The position numbers and the translations under genes were made by a program. From positions 148,334,385 through 148,398,384 of the forward strand of contig CM043958.1 in assembly GCA_014529385.2 (NCBI GenBank): DNA of 64,000 bases, read 5' to 3'. This stretch comes from Adiantum capillus-veneris. Its lineage: Eukaryota; Streptophyta; Polypodiopsida; Polypodiales; Pteridaceae. Under the pieces are notes generated by a model. It made no database searches. It had not been told where the DNA came from and saw only the letters and a program-made list of their open reading frames with translations. Below are positions 44,900-58,908 of the stretch, piece by piece. Within the stretch, counting starts at the first letter, position 1, and each line of letters starts with the position of its first letter.

Positions 44900-47800
44900 C
44901 TACATGAAGGATGGTCACGCAACTTCTTGGAGCTCCTTTGTTTGTAGCATGAGCTGGTGTCCCTACATACATTCTCTTGTTGTCTACTAAGGAGAACACA
45001 AATTCTTTCCATGCACTATCTTGCCTAGGGGCTCCACAGTCCCCTTGCCTTTTTTCTTCATCACCCCACCTCTCTATGGAGTTGTGTGAAACTCTAATTC
45101 CCATTCCAAATAACTTCAATAAATAAGGAAGCTTGTTATTATATATGCAAAAAAATTTAGTGATGGTGTCAGGAAAATTATTGTACTTTTCACTTTAGGA
45201 AAATATAAATGTAATCGCTAAAATAGTGATTGACATGCCAAACCTTATGCTAATAAGTTATGCTTGTTGCCACATGTGAACTAGAAAAAAAAAGTGTAGC
45301 ATGCTAACATGCTTCTACCATTTTCTCTCCCAGCTGCAATGTGTGTTCTCCATTTTCACTCTCATAACCATGGTCCTTGAGCATTGAGAGTCAATTATTG
45401 CTCAAAAGATAGTATATTACATGTTTCTTTGGTCCCATGGGTCATATTTGACCTTTGAGGATGATAATTAAATTTATCTATCTTTCTTAATCTATCTCTT
45501 CCCAAATGCTACTCCTTGCCAAACCTGATTTCCTATGGTGATGGACACTAGTTGTAATCCCTACCACCTACCAGCTCATAGTCCTACCAAAAAATGTTCA
45601 CGTACTCCATTTGAAACCCAAGGCTGGGATATCCTTCAGCCCTACCTCTTCCCATATCCTAATAGATTGCTCTCTTAGGATAGCCATGCCACTTGCCTAC
45701 ACATCTTGAGTCTCCTACTATATGAGATGGCCCTTTCCAAGTTCCACGTACAAATAATCTTGATGCTCCTAGTTTCATTCACTCCAACCATTAGCCCACA
45801 TTCTTTAACCTACTTTCTCTTGGATCCTATTGATAACCTAGTGATATTGCCCCTTTCTCATCGTTTGCAACAACCAACAACCACATCCTCATTAAGAATC
45901 AATTGACATTAGGAAAATAAAATTCATAACTAACATATCTAACATGCATAGAACATACTACCATACACCTCAACATCATGTGCACATTCAATACAACATT
46001 ATATAAATTGGTAGCACCTAAAACAAAAAATGAATGGAAAACCTTAAATGGTGGTTGTGGCCATACCTTCAAGGCAATGTGCACAAATGGGAAGAAGAGG
46101 ACAAGGGCATCATAGAGAAGCTCTATAAGAGAAGAGGTTGGGTAAAGTATCAAACTCACAGTGTTTGCAAGATCAGCCAAACTAGCGTGATGAAATAACA
46201 TACACATGTTTTGTGAGGTGTGGAGGTTTCTCTATGTGAAATAAGCAATGAAAGCACCATCATTGCTTAAATTCTTAAGTTATAAGGCCAATATTCATTT
46301 CTAGTATGTAACAAACAAATAAAAATACATGTACCATGCAAAATTTATTGCATGAATACTTTTTTCACTCTAATTTTCTCGCCTTTGTCTAACTGCAACT
46401 CCTCTCTTCACACCATCACTTAGATTCTCTCTCTAATTTTTTGTTTCACCTAAAGTTATTCTCCATTGCACCTTCCTTTTCAAGTCCATTGAACTCTTCT
46501 GCATTGGTGCGGCCTATAATATGAATCTACGTGTATCCAATGCCATGTAGTTCATGCAACTTGTGATCATCTTATCCAAGTGGTGCACCTTTTGGCTTTT
46601 TTTAACAACCTATTGGGGCAGTCCTAGAGATGCAAAGAATCCCCTCTTCTTGAAGCTTTACATCTATAAGGTACTTCTTCATCGTGAAGTGAAGCTCTAA
46701 TGAAAATATAATTAAGTCTACTTTTTATTGTTACATTTAGCTCTATGTGCCTCTCTCTCTATCCCCAAGGTGCATATGAATCCTATATTTTTTACTCAAG
46801 ATATTAGCGCCAGCCATCAAGCTTGGCTCTTATGGATAGCCATGATTTTTGAATGAGTTGGAAGGAACCTTTTATTACGTTTGTATAGCCCATGGTCCAA
46901 ACAAAAAATGAGCATGAAGGAGGGATTATCTTGGCAATTCTTAGCAATATTTGAATAATTTTTTGTATCATATTAACTCACTTGAATGCACTAGAACCTT
47001 GTTATAACATGTGGATAATATTTTTGATGTGCTTTTTGTTTGATAGGGTCACTAGCAACCGCATCAACATGGAGAAAGAGCCTCTAGAAATCATTTTCTT
47101 ATGGAATTCTCAAATAATTGTAGCATTTGTCAAGGATTTCTTGGAAATGGATCGTTATACAACAAGTTTACGCAATAAAAATATCGATAAAGAAGTATCT
47201 TGTACACCTCTCTAGGTTTGTGGGAAGCCTTAGGAGTCGAGGTTAGTGGATATAGACTTGATTTGCATAGTTGGGGAAAAGGAAAATTTTCAGAGGTGGA
47301 GACTTTGTCATCCATTGCAAGACAAGTTTCATAGGAAGTGTCCCCTCACATGGAGCACCATTTGTCCTTGACATATAATGTGAGAGACGAGGCACCTTTT
47401 TCCAAGAATAACATCAATTGCAAAGCTAAATTTGAATCTCACTTTGTTGTCCAAATTCCAAAGAATGCAAAGGAATTTTTTTTTCTTTGTATGAATCATT
47501 CTTGAGGGAATCACACATACAATAAGAACTTGAAGCATTCCCATGTGAACTAAACAAGGGCTAGGTAATTTATTTCCCATCGACAAGTTTTTGCAAGAAA
47601 AAATTCAAGAAGGACAAAGGAATGGGACAACAAGTGGAGATGTTCATTCAATTGTAAAGGAAAGGCACTATCAAATTTTAAGGTCTCCTTTTAAGGTTCA
47701 CACTGGAGCCAAGGATTTCGATTACATGACATGGAGACAAATATTTCTAAAACTAAATCAACATAGGTGTTACATGAAGCTCAAATTGGGGCCATTGTTG

Positions 47801-50600
47801 AAATGCCTTAGTAAAATCCATCAAATACCAATGGAAGATATCTCACACCTAGATACTGTTGATAAAGAATGCAACCACAACAAAGTAGGAAACAAGATGG
47901 TTGACCTTGTAGCAGACAATTCATTCAAAGGAACGAAAAACTATGCACCCCTCTACATCACATTCAAGAGGCTTGCTATGTGCCTAGTAGTGGCCAAGAT
48001 AAGGTCAAAATCATGGAATTCTCCAATCCTATAGCTGAAAATAATGTGAGATGTAGATGTGGATTGTTTCCCAAAGGTACACCACAACTATTTTACTTTG
48101 TTCTAGTCCTTGATTCACACAAAAAGTAATTTGTTAAAGGTGCATTCTTTTCAAATTCACATGGTGGAAATGATTATGAGAGGTGGAAGGTGGAGATTGA
48201 CTCATTAAGAAATAGTGAAAAGAGTCTTTATATTCCTGGAACTCTTATTCTAGGATCCATATTGTAGACACTATGTACCTACCTCTCTAGCAAAGCATCT
48301 AAATTACATTCACTTTTCAAAATTTCCACAACTTACTGGTTCTTTTTCCACTCGTGTTTCTTAGTAAGATTGAGCCTCAATCAACCAATGAAGATGGAAA
48401 TGTTAAAATTCTCTTGTGTCTTGAAAAGATAAACTATTTGCCTCTACATATGTTTGTTAACTAAAAGATACTTATAGCCGTAGAAAGATACGAGCCCAAT
48501 TTGTTTGCAACAAAATTCAAGTGTGAATTCAACTATAGAAGGCACCAAAAAGTGGTATGAAGTTCAATTAGAGGTAAATTCATCACATACCTTTGCATAC
48601 GAACTTTGTTGTTTTCTCACATGTCAATGATCAGCCCTAAAAAGATGAAAAAAAATCTACTAGCATGATCACCTACACTCAACCAAGGAGCCAATCTCTT
48701 GATTGTGACTTTGAGCATTCAAGACGATTGAAAGCGGTATGATGACTCTTGTTAATACTTGATTGGGTATTTGTGTTTTTACAAACCCTTCAAATTGTTC
48801 TTGTTTGGTTGTTTAGGTTACAAATACTATAGATGTCTCACCTTCACATCTTCAAGAGTCAATCTCTTCTAGCAAAGAAAAGAGTGCCTTGTCAAAGATT
48901 CTTAATTGGGTATATGTTTGCATAAGGTTGTTTTGGGGACGCACAACAAAAAAAAATTATACTATAAAGAGGTATTAAAAAACATTCCTCTATCTTGAAC
49001 ATGTTAATTATAAATTTGTGGTATATATATACTCTTTATTTGGCCTTTTTTTCAATAGATTCTTGTAGCAAGTAGCTTTCATTTAAGTGCAAAACTTCTC
49101 GATAACTTGGATATTACCACAAAAGGAAAAATACCATGGTAGATTATTCCATGGTACATAGAGTAAAAATTTATTTATTTTGTTTAATTTTTTCATATCT
49201 TTGCATAGCACATGGAAAATGTTTAGCTTAGATGGCTCCTTTGAAGATCCCTCTATTGCAATGATTGAGGTATTTGTAAGGCTCGTACTTTGTAATTTAT
49301 TTTTTTCATGTGACAAGTAGGTATGCATTAGTGATAGCGAATGATGATTTAAAGGCCACAAATTATCCATCACAAATTGAAGAGAAATGTGAAAATGAGA
49401 TCATAAGAAAGGTATACTTGCTTAAACCAAGGGATTACAATCTTAGTATGTAGCTTTACTGTACTATGTTTTGTAGGACGGTAATGATAACAATATAAGA
49501 AGCACACAAGCAAAGAGGGAAAATGTTTTGTGCATTAGCAGATTGGTGGTAATAGCTATAGACAACCAAAATTTAACTTAGAGATAATTCCTTTGGCCAC
49601 TCTTGCATTGACATGGGAAGAACCATACAATATGTTCAAAGAAGAAGGCATACTTTTATTGATTCTATTTGTTTATAGAACAGTTGCAATGAAGAACCTC
49701 ACATATTGACCTATTATGTAGGCTTTTAAGGATATCTCTAAGCAAGTGCAAAGTAACAATGTGGTATCATTACAAGTTTGTGATATCTTTAGCTATGAGT
49801 TGTGATGCCTATTACTTAAGATATGTAGATAGAACAAGCAAAAACTTTAAGAGAAGCATAAAAGTTCCAGCTAGATTTAAGGAGAATTCTCCCACTCAAG
49901 TAAACTTCTTGATTTTAAAAGGTTGTAGCACATATTTGAATAGACTTTTGATGTCTACTATATCTCTATTTGAGGCTCAAAAATCTAAAAGTAAAAAATT
50001 TACTTATTTGGATAAACATGTGGGAGTACTTGCTAATGAATACTCGTGTTTATTTTCAATTCCCTTTAAAAAATATTTTTTCTTACAAAAACTTGATTTC
50101 TATTTTAAGAGAATCACACTTGATGTTTGTGATGATTTAGGCTTGTAGCTTACCAAAATCAACAAAAGAATCTATTGCTATGAAGGTGAGGGGGGAGAAC
50201 AACATAGAGTTGGTGTGGAACATACTTGATGACCTTCTGAGGAATGTGTAGTGCACAACTTCTAAAGGATCATTTGATTTTGAAAAATCAACTGAAGAGT
50301 TGGAGGCCTTGGGTGTTTTGGCCCTGTTAGTCTCTGGACCAAAAAGCTAAGGCTTAAAGAGGCTCAAGAAATGGAGATGGGTCAAGATGAATTTGAGCTC
50401 TCATAAGTGCATATATCTCTTGAAATGTAAACTGAAAATGAGTATCATTATATAATGACAATCCAACATTGTCACATTTCAAATACTATTGAGCATGCAA
50501 ACATATAGCTCTATAGCTATTACTTTTTGTAAAGTGGAGCTCTCAACTATTGGATATATTCTTAGACTTTTTGGTTGCTGATTCATATGAATATATTTTT
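44900..50600. other. AT-rich region without a recognisable gene
   Basis: Only scattered open frames below 150 codons. The longest is plus 47,591-48,034 (147 codons, beginning MQEKIQEGQRNGTTSG, with KDFDYMTWRQIFLKL). It shows no domain I know and no clear splice partners. A short frame at 49,759-50,148 is likewise unassigned. Probably decayed transposon or intergenic DNA. Confidence 0.35.
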
Positions 50601-50619
50601 GTTTTGAGACTGAAATTCA

Positions 50620-51736
50620 TTTATAAGATGCTAGGAATTGCATCACTATCCCTTGCTTGAAGAAAAGGCTTCTCTTGGGTCATTTCTAAGATTTTCACTA
50701 GAAAGTGGATTCCCAAATCAACATTATACCATTCTCTAGGCCTTCAACCATTCTACTTACAAGCACCTTTTCCATTCCATTAAGTTGAAACTGGTCAGCT
50801 AGAAAGTCAGAAGATTTCTAGCACTTGTAATTGTTTTCATCCCAAAAATGGATCGGCCACTAGAGTCCTTTATTGTTTAGCCTTCTATCATTTTTCCTCC
50901 AATAAGAGTTCATGCTAACTCCATCTGCTTTTTTGAACCAAAGGGACCTATGTGAGGTGGAGTTCTAAAAATACCTAATTACTTTCCCCCACTCTAGACC
51001 CCATGTCACTCTATTGCACTTTCTCACCAGCTCCCCCATTGTTGTGCCACCCATTTTCAGACCAGGACACCCTGGGGCTAGTAGTTTGTCATGCATCTCA
51101 ATCTCTTTTCATTGACCACATTCAAAAAAAGCTTTGACTTGTTAATCATGTGCTTGGTCATGACAACCCATGACTATTCTTGTTTAGTTATAGAGACCAC
51201 AAACTTGGCACAAAGAGCCTCAACATGGACAACAGGGTTGAGGATTCCGAGGCAACCTTGGGTAACTGGGCAAGCTATTGTTTCCCACTTTTCCCATTAC
51301 CATGGTGACAAGGATTTAGTGATGTTTCTCTCATAAGAATCTTTTAATAGGTTTCAAAAACTTCTTCCAATTACACTTGGCAATTTTGAGGAGAGTGTTG
51401 GTGATGACAATATAAGGGAGCATAAAAGAATTGATCACTTTTATGCAACTCGGAAAGGGAAGCAGCACAAACTCCCACTTCCTCATTTTATTTTGAATCT
51501 TCTCTAGGACCCACTGGAACCTTTTCTTGTGAGTGGCGTCCAACCCCAAGGGTGTGCCCACATGTCGAAAGATCCTTCCTTTAGAAACAATCTCCCCCAA
51601 TCATCAGGGAGTTTAGTCACGACTTCTTGATACGACACTTTGACCCTGAAGCCACGGAGAATGTCACTATGATCTCAAGCACTTTCTTGAGAACTTGAGG
51701 GCAGGATTTCAAGAAAAGGAGGGAGTCATATGTAAA
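50620..51736 (-). mobile_element. LINE reverse transcriptase, C-terminal part (left of the inserted Ty3 element)
   Basis: Minus strand. Directly at the insertion edge it reads FTYDSLLFLKSCPQVLKKVL, corresponding to the FADD catalytic box and following strand of plant LINE reverse transcriptases. It continues VGTPLGLDATHKKRFQWVLE and WEFVLLPFPSCIKVINSF, typical of the thumb region, then in another frame a WEK...CLGIL region near 51,250. Frameshifts and stops show it is old. The other half lies at 60,496-61,700. Confidence 0.8.
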
Positions 51737-53644
51737 TGTAATGAAATTGGCCTATTAACTTGAGAGTAGCGGAAATTAGAGAGAGTACTTTTGAGAAATT
51801 ACTTTGTGAGCATAGTGGGTGATCATAATTGAAAGTAGAAACATAAACATAGCATTAAGTTAACTTGGCATGAACAATACTTTTGCAAGAGAGAGAGAAA
51901 GCTAAGAGAACATGACAACAATTGAGGACCAGATTTATGTGGAGCCGGTCCCCCCTCCTATAGGCATTTGTATTATAGTTTCTCCCATCAAGAGAGACTT
52001 GTTACAATACAAGGGAGCTAGAAAAAAATATCATCCCTCATATGGGATATGGGTATTTGTTGGTAAACCAAAGATGTATAAAGCTTCTAATGCAATTTTG
52101 ACATCGTCCGTCTCATCAACCCAGTGCTGGGGAGTAGTCTGTTCTTCCAACACCATTAATTCTCAGCTATTTGAAGATGAATTTCATGTGATCATAACTA
52201 CACGCATGCAAGAAGATGTGATCTTGGGAAAGGGTACAATGATCTCATTCCGGTAATGAAAGAAATCTAGCAAACAAAGAGAAAAGGATTATTTAATGTG
52301 GAGAAGGATCTTGCTTTGAAACAACAAGAGAAGACGACACAAGCTCTTGTGAGTTATGGCCTTGTGACCTAGGTGTGATGCAATGAAGATGGAAAATTTC
52401 ATGCTTTACGAGCATAACATAAAATCTGTGGAAAGCATTCACTATCACAAGCCTCAGTCCCAAGACCTCAAACACCTTCAAAGGTGGAGAGAGCTAGCAA
52501 GGAATAAGGGTAGGGAAGAAGAAGAAACATTTCTTAGGAGAAAGAATTAGTTCCTCACTTATCATCACTCTTCTTGCTAGCATACACAATAACATAGTAA
52601 TGAAGATGGACAAGATGTAAAGCTTAAGCATTAAAGCATGGCTCTTGGTTGGATTTGCATTCCGTAGCCAAGAGTATTGATGTTGGCTCTCAGCATCTCT
52701 ACTTTCTTGGAGAAGGAGAGGGAGATCTTGCACTTTGCACTTGACACAATGAGTGTGTGTGTGGGAGAGTATATCCCCTCAAGTAGGCCCCCTACTTGCT
52801 TTGGTCGACCCCCCTTTTAGCTCATGCTTGAATCTCATTGGACCCAGGCCTAGCCAATCACAAGCAAGAGTAATACCAACAAGCAACAAGGGTAGCCTTG
52901 GGACAAGTGTCCCCCTTTTCCCTTTAAGAGATAGGGCGTGATAAATGATAAAAGAATTAATTAAATCCACTAAATTATCATTGGACCCCTTGAAAGGCCA
53001 ATCAATAGACTTTAGGGACACCATGAGGGTAACCTAGCTAGGGGCTTGACATGTGTCCTACTTGCCTCTTGGGCAAGGGGTGTGCCCTTTGGGAGAGAGA
53101 GTGTTCAAGCAACCACCCCCCTTCTTGCATGGCTCGCCCCCTCCTTGTAGGAATTTACTTTGACTTTTGTGCCTCCTCAATCCCCTTAGCCTTGGGCCTA
53201 ATTCTCACCACAAGCTTGGGCTGGGTTCTCACCTTAAGTACAACCCAGCATCTTAAACATGACAAGCACCTCAAGCATCTCAAATGTCAAGCACTTCAAG
53301 CATCTCAAGCATCTCAGTCATCATGCATGACAAGCACCTTAAGTTTGGGCCAGGTTCCCACCTGAACCACAACCTTAGCTTACCTAAGGTCAGAGGACTT
53401 TTAACACTAACTATTGGAGGTTTTAAATGAAGCCAACCCTAAGGTCTTTGTGCTCCATTGATTAGCCTTGCTCTTTGATAGACCATCTCTCATTTGGGCC
53501 CCTTTACCATTGGCCCCATATTCAGAGAGATCTATAAGCACTTGTCTATATCCTAACCCTTGTTCCCATTTATTCTCCCACATTGAATGATCAATTTAAT
53601 ATGAGAAAATCATTTGGGTTGGTTAGATATTAGATTTTATGACA
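51737..53644 (-). repeat. 3' LTR of the Ty3 element (1,908 bp)
   Basis: On the plus strand it starts TGTAATGAAATTGG and ends TTTTATGACA, so it has TG...CA ends on both strands. It matches the right LTR except for an extra block of about 335 bases at roughly 52,013-52,358. An ORF on the opposite strand (MTTIEDQIYVEPVPPPIG) is shared with the other LTR and is not obviously a gene. Confidence 0.9.
52013..52358. repeat. About 335-bp segment present only in the left LTR
   Basis: The right LTR passes from CAATACAATC to CCTTGTGACCTAGG with about 11 bases between, while the left LTR has this extra DNA. It may be an insertion here or a deletion in the right copy. No clear target duplication or terminal repeat was seen. 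Confidence 0.7.
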
Positions 53645-53645
53645 T

Positions 53646-53660
53646 TAACTCTCTCTTGAA
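53646..53660 (-). other. Polypurine tract of the Ty3 element
   Basis: The minus strand reads TCAAGAGAGAGTTAA directly before the 3' LTR, the position and composition expected of the plus-strand primer. Confidence 0.7.
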
Positions 53661-54035
53661 ATCCCGTACTCATCCTCGACTATGAGGTAGAAGAGAAAAA
53701 GCCTTAGTCAATAATCAATCTTACTTAGCGGGTAGAGAATCCCTTTTTACCCTATGACATCTTTCCAAGGTGGATGACTAATCCATTTGGTGCTTGGGAG
53801 ACATAGCTGCTGCAAGCATGTCTATTTAGTCCATTTCATTCTCCCAAGTAGACTGACAACTTCTACTTGGTGTTTGAGAGACGTCATCATCACAAACATG
53901 ATTCTACGTATGCATACTATTTAAATTTGTGCATAATAAAAAGAGAACTAGTCTTATAAGACAAAAAAATTGGTCATTTTAAATAAATTTGTACATGTGC
54001 TTACTCTAATGTAGCTTTGTAAGCATTGACAAGGT

Positions 54036-55480
54036 TCATACTATCCTTAAGCTGTATTCCTTGCATCCATCTAGCATCTTCAAAAGGATAATTTTTGAAC
54101 TTAATAAGATACCATTAGATAATCTTAACATGTCGTAGTACCTTGTCTTCATGCCGAAGAATAGCTTGGGGTTGTAGCACCTCTTCCTGGTCTTCAACTT
54201 CGGGAGGATCTTCAATAATTGGTTCACTTGGTGGATCTCCTTTGTAGGGCTTGAGTAGGCTCACATGAAAAGCATTGTGTATGAGACAATGGTTGGGGAA
54301 CTTGAGTTGGTAGGCCGTCTCATTGATAGGCTTCAAGATTTGGAAAGGACCATAGTATCTTTTTGCTAGATTAGCATAATACTTTTGATGGCCCGTAGGA
54401 TTTTTGACCGTCGTTTGCCTTAATTGAGCCTTATGAAACTTAAGTAAGACCCAACCATTTTTTTTGAATGTTAAGGCCCTTTTGTGCTTGTCAGCATCAG
54501 CTTTTTGCCTTTGTTGAGAGATGGATATGGCCTCCTTAAATCTTTTTAGAAGATTCTTGTAGGTCCCGGCTATACTCATCTTGGCAACAAAGATCTTCCT
54601 ATGTACTTTGAGTAACAAGGGACTTTTAGGTCCTTATATCAAAAGGTACTTTTCCCGTAGAAGTATGTACAATATTATTCTAGGCATACTATACGAGAGG
54701 TAAGTACCTTTCCCATTGTGAGCATTGATCTACTTCTGTAACATAAGTCTTTAGTAGATCGAGTATTGCAAGATTGGCTGTCTCACTTTGGCCATCTGTT
54801 TGTGGGTGATAGGCCAAAGAGAAATTTAATCTTGTTCCTAGACTTTCAAAATGACCTTTCTAAAAATTATTGGTCATTCTAGGATCTCTATCTGACACGA
54901 TGGCTATTGCTAATCCATGGTGTTTGAAATTTTGTGATATGAAGAGAGTTGCCATTTGGTGTGCCTTAATAGTCGTTTTGACAGGAATAAAGTGTGCTTG
55001 CTTGCTAAACTTGTCACCTATTGTCCATATATCCGTATTCCCATGGATAGACTTGGATAATCCAAAGATGAAATTCATGGATATACTCTCCCATTGTGAA
55101 TTTGGGATAGGCAATGGCTGGAGTAATCCAAGTTGCTTCCCTCTATCATACTTGGTCTTTTGGCATACTACACATTTTGAAACATACTCTTGTATGTCCA
55201 CTTTCATAGTAGGCCAATAGAAATATGTCTCTAATCCTTGGAGAGTAGATTGAATGCCTCTATTCGCCGCATAGGAAGGAGCATGGGATTCGTACATAAC
55301 TTTCTCACGAGGGGAATGGGTAACACATAGCCTATTTCCGTGGAGAAGATAACCATCTTGCAAGGTAAATGGTTCTTCTTTCTTCCCCAAAGCAAGGGCT
55401 GACATTATGTCTCTAAAGTCAGGGTTAGTAGCATACTCATCTATCATAGAAGATAGATCATTGTGAGTAGCTATAGACAC
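54036..55480 (-). pseudogene. Ty3 integrase and chromodomain-like C-terminus
   Basis: The zinc-binding part has ETYFYWPTMK and CVVCQKTKYDRG. The core has FIFGLSKSIHGNTDIW where MDF...P is usual, so the first catalytic Asp appears changed to Asn, while VSDRDPRMTNNF keeps the second. YHPQTDGQSE is present further on in another frame near 54,790. The C-terminal GPFQILKPINETAYQL and HNAFHVSLLKPY blocks are clear. After an in-frame stop at 54,117-54,115, YLIKFKNYPFEDARWM is the chromodomain signature. Stops and frameshifts at about 54,620 and 54,860 break the frame. Confidence 0.85.
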
Positions 55481-55495
55481 CGCATTAACTTTTTA

Positions 55496-56655
55496 TCATT
55501 GTGAAAGTGCATCAACCACTTGATTGTGCTTACCAACAATGTGAGGAATATGGAAATTAAATTGAAAAATAAATTTTTCCCACCTCATTTGTTTGTTAAA
55601 AATCTTGGTTTGCATCATGAAATACTCCAGACTTTGGTGGTCGGTTCGTAGAATAAATGGAGTCCCCAATAAGTAGTGCTTCCATGTGTCTAGGGCATGT
55701 AGAACAACTAAAATCTCTTTCTCATAAATGCCCAAGACTCTTTCATCCGTATTGAGCCTTCCGCTCTCATATGCTATGGCATGCCCTTCTTGAAGCAAAA
55801 CTGCTCCAAGGAAATCACCACAAGCATCACATTGGACCTCAAATGGCTTTGAGAGATCCGGAAGCATGAGGACTGGTTGGGAGGTAAGCTTCTCTTTGAG
55901 CTTTTCAAAAGCATTTTTCTCCTTAGCAATCCATAAATACTTAACTTTCTTCATAGTTAAGTCATGTAGTGGTCCTGCTACTTGAGAGAATTTAGTTATG
56001 AAGCGTCTATAGTATGCGCACATACCAATAAAGCTTCTTAGCTCATGCAGATTCCTTGATTAGACCATGCTTTTATTACCTCTAACTTAGATGGATCCAT
56101 ACGGATACCATCTTGAGAGATAATATGACCCGGGTATTGAATCTCTTGAAGGAAAAATACGCTTTTCTTTTGGTTGAGAAAAAGCTTGTTCTTCCTCAAT
56201 GCTTAAAAAATCACTTGGAGATGTTGCTTATGTTTCTCCAAAGACTTGGAGTAGATGATGATATCCTCAAAGAACACAATGAATTTGCAGTAGGGTGTAA
56301 AAGCTTTCTCCATTAGAAGATTTAACGTGGCCGGTGCATTAGTCAAGCCAAAAGGCATGACTAGATATTCATAAAGACCAAACGTTGTGCGAAACATGGT
56401 CTTTAGAATATCTTCATCCACTAGACTTATTTGATGATAGCCACTTTTAAGGTCAATCCTATTGAAGTAGGTAGATCCTTGTAGCTTATCAAGCAAATCT
56501 TCTACCCAAGGCACGGGAAATGTGTTTTTGATATTGATATGATTTAGTGCTCGATAGTCCACACACATACAGTATGTACCAGCTTTCTTTTGCACTAAAA
56601 GGACTGGAGAAAAAAAGGAAGAGGAGCTAGGTCTCACCATCCCTTTGTCAACCAA
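55496..56655 (-). pseudogene. Ty3 reverse transcriptase and RNase H
   Basis: Reverse transcriptase blocks: PVLLVQKKAGTYCMCVDYRA, TYFNRIDLKSGYHQI, FGLYEYLVMPFGLTNAPAT. The catalytic YxDD box is changed (FIVFFEDIIIYSKS). A stop or shift separates this from the connection and RNase H part (55,496-56,023), which has CAYYRRFITKF, PFEVQCDACGDFLGAVLLQ, DERVLGIYEKEILVVLHAL and LRTDHQSLEYF. The altered catalytic box means this copy is inactive. Confidence 0.9.
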
Positions 56656-57054
56656 TTATTGTACTTGCCTCATGATCACCTCTTATTGAGCTTGAGAAAC
56701 TCGATAGGGAGGCTTGTTAGGTGGTGAGCTTCCTAGAAGGAGCTCAATGCAATGGTCATCATCCCCTCATTTTGGAGGTAAGTCCATAGGGATATCATCG
56801 ATAAGCACATCTTGGAATCCTTTTAGAAAATTAGACAAGTCTAAGTCTTTCTGATCATTCCCACCATTTACATTTGATGAAACATTAGGATCTTTGAGAG
56901 AATCTTTGACAAAAGTCATGTACATAGAAACAAAGCTCTTCATTGATTTATCAAAATCAGGAGGATTTACAAGTGGTATAGTACGGCCACACTCACTAGC
57001 ATCTATATAAATGTTCACTCCCTTGTAAGTGAAGTAGATTCTCCTTTTAGGGAA

Positions 57055-57321
57055 TTACAAGTTGTTGGCAGCCATGCGATCAAACCATGGTTCCCTTAGG
57101 ATATCATCCTCATGTTGGAGAGGAGAGATAAAAAAGTCTTCTTTGTCGGCATAGCTTTGTACATGGAGCTTCAACTTTCCAATCAAGAGAGTAACGGGGG
57201 CTTGATGTCCTTTGAAAGCAGTGTCGACCATTACAGCATCTCCCATCTTGAAAGCTTGAATGCCCAACTTGGTGGCCAACTCTGTTGATATGAAGTTTTG
57301 AGTAGATCTAGGGTCAAACAA
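57055..57321 (-). pseudogene. Ty3 aspartic protease
   Basis: The frame opens FDPRSTQNFISTELATKLG, matching the DSGSTxNFIS active-site region of Ty3 proteases, with the usual SG changed to PR. It continues VTLLIGKLKLHVQSYADKED and DDILREPWFD, the last corresponding to the conserved DxILGxxWL. The next frame (57,018-56,767) is the acidic linker to the reverse transcriptase. Confidence 0.8.
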
Positions 57322-57619
57322 GATGAAGGCATCATGCTCTCTTACCTTTCCCCAAGCATAGGACAGAGGTGCACCTTTGCAATGAGCATCCTCTTTTGGA
57401 GCTTCGATGGCGGAAGGTCTTTATTTTCCATGGGCTTGACATTCCGTCTAGCTCCTTGTTGGAAGTTGATGCACGAAGCAACCATGGTGTGGTGGATTAC
57501 TTAAGTGATAGAACCAATCCATTGAGAGTTACATACTCGAACATGTCTTCAGGTAATCCCACACAAAACTGTTGCTTTTTCTGGGCAAAGTCTATCTTTT
57601 GGTAGACAGTAGCCTTGAG

Positions 57620-58500
57620 ATGTAAATCCAAAACTTTTCTACAAACTTGTGGACAGACTCATGAGAGAGAAGCTTCAAACTGTTCCATTGGGTGAGCACT
57701 TTGTCCTTTGCATTTCCTGCAAGGAATTGCTTCTCCATTGCCACAAAGGCCAGCCCACCATTGACGAGACAATTTTTGGAAGTGTATAGCTACATGGCGT
57801 AGCTTGGAGGACTCCATAAAGCCCTCATCTCCAAAGGCTACATCAAATTGTTGGATGAAGGCCAACACTTTTTCAGTGGCACCAAAGGTGCCATCATAGG
57901 TGAGAAAAGAGATACTCTTTCCTCCCTCTTTGAACTTCTTTAGCTTTTGTGACCTTCACAGGGTATGATTTGTGATATCCTCCCCTCCTGCATTCTCTAG
58001 GAGAATAGCCATAGCTTTCATTGAAAGAGGAGGAAGGTGAAGAAGAAGGAGAAGAGGGTGAACTCTTTCTTGCCCTTTTCTTCCTTTCTTTCCTCTCTTC
58101 CCTTTTGGGGTGACGAGGAGAAGGACTGTGTTTTAATCTTTTCCTCTCGGGAGGAGATGGTGATTGTCTAGACCGCTGTCTTCGTGGAGCCACATCTTCA
58201 GAGGAACTTAAAGTTTCATTGCTTTCTCGCTCTTTGGATTCATCCTCTTGTATGGGAGAGAGTTTTCTTTTGGGGGTCTCTCTTAAATAGGCCCCCTAAG
58301 CTCTCTATCCTCTTGGAGAGGAAGGGAAATCCCATAAGCGCAATTTTTTTTTGTAAATTTGGCTTGCAAAGTAGGGTTGCCCATAGATTTTTGCAACCTA
58401 GTAATGAGATAATTGACAAACATGGGGGCATCATCATTAGGACCTTCATGTTAAAAATCAAAGCTATCAATGTTCATTCTACTCTCTTGGTTATTGTCAG
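57620..58500 (-). pseudogene. Ty3 gag
   Basis: Basic, Ser/Pro/Arg-rich N-terminal part (SRQSPSPPERKRLKHSPSP, KREERKERKKRARKSSPS) at 58,193-57,894. Then follows the capsid-type block KVLAFIQQFDVAFGDEGF, SSKLRHVAIHFQKLSRQWWAG in a shifted frame (57,868-57,659). A clear CCHC knuckle was not found, only CRKCKG. The upstream frame near 58,470-58,240 may be the true start of the open reading frame. Confidence 0.7.
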
Positions 58501-58908
58501 CCATGTTAACAACATTTGTGTACGTACTTAGTGTATGCTTTGGCAATTCAAAACCTTAGTTGCCACTCCTCTTAGCCTTTGAAAATTGGCTCTTAAGTAT
58601 CTACACACATGGCTCAAATGGTTAATTATAGAGAGTAGTGGAATGGGTCTAATATTGCAGAATTGCCGAGGGCTAGCTCCTTTTAGACTTCTTATGGCTC
58701 AATAATGGTAAAGTCGTAGGCAAGTTTAAAAAGACTCCATTAATTATTAAGTCCAAAGCTCCCAAGGTGTGCACCATATACCACATAGTGGACTCAACAA
58801 AACCGATAATAGATCCCAGTCCCACTTACCCTAATATATTTAACAAAATCAACCATTTATAGGCTACTTAAGGACCTCTCCTCTTAAGCAAGAAAAGCGA
58901 AACCAAAT

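Noticed and set aside
51912-52256. Plus-strand ORF in the left LTR (MTTIEDQIYVEP) as a gene
   Set aside because: It lies in the LTR, is antisense to the element, and is disrupted differently in the other LTR.
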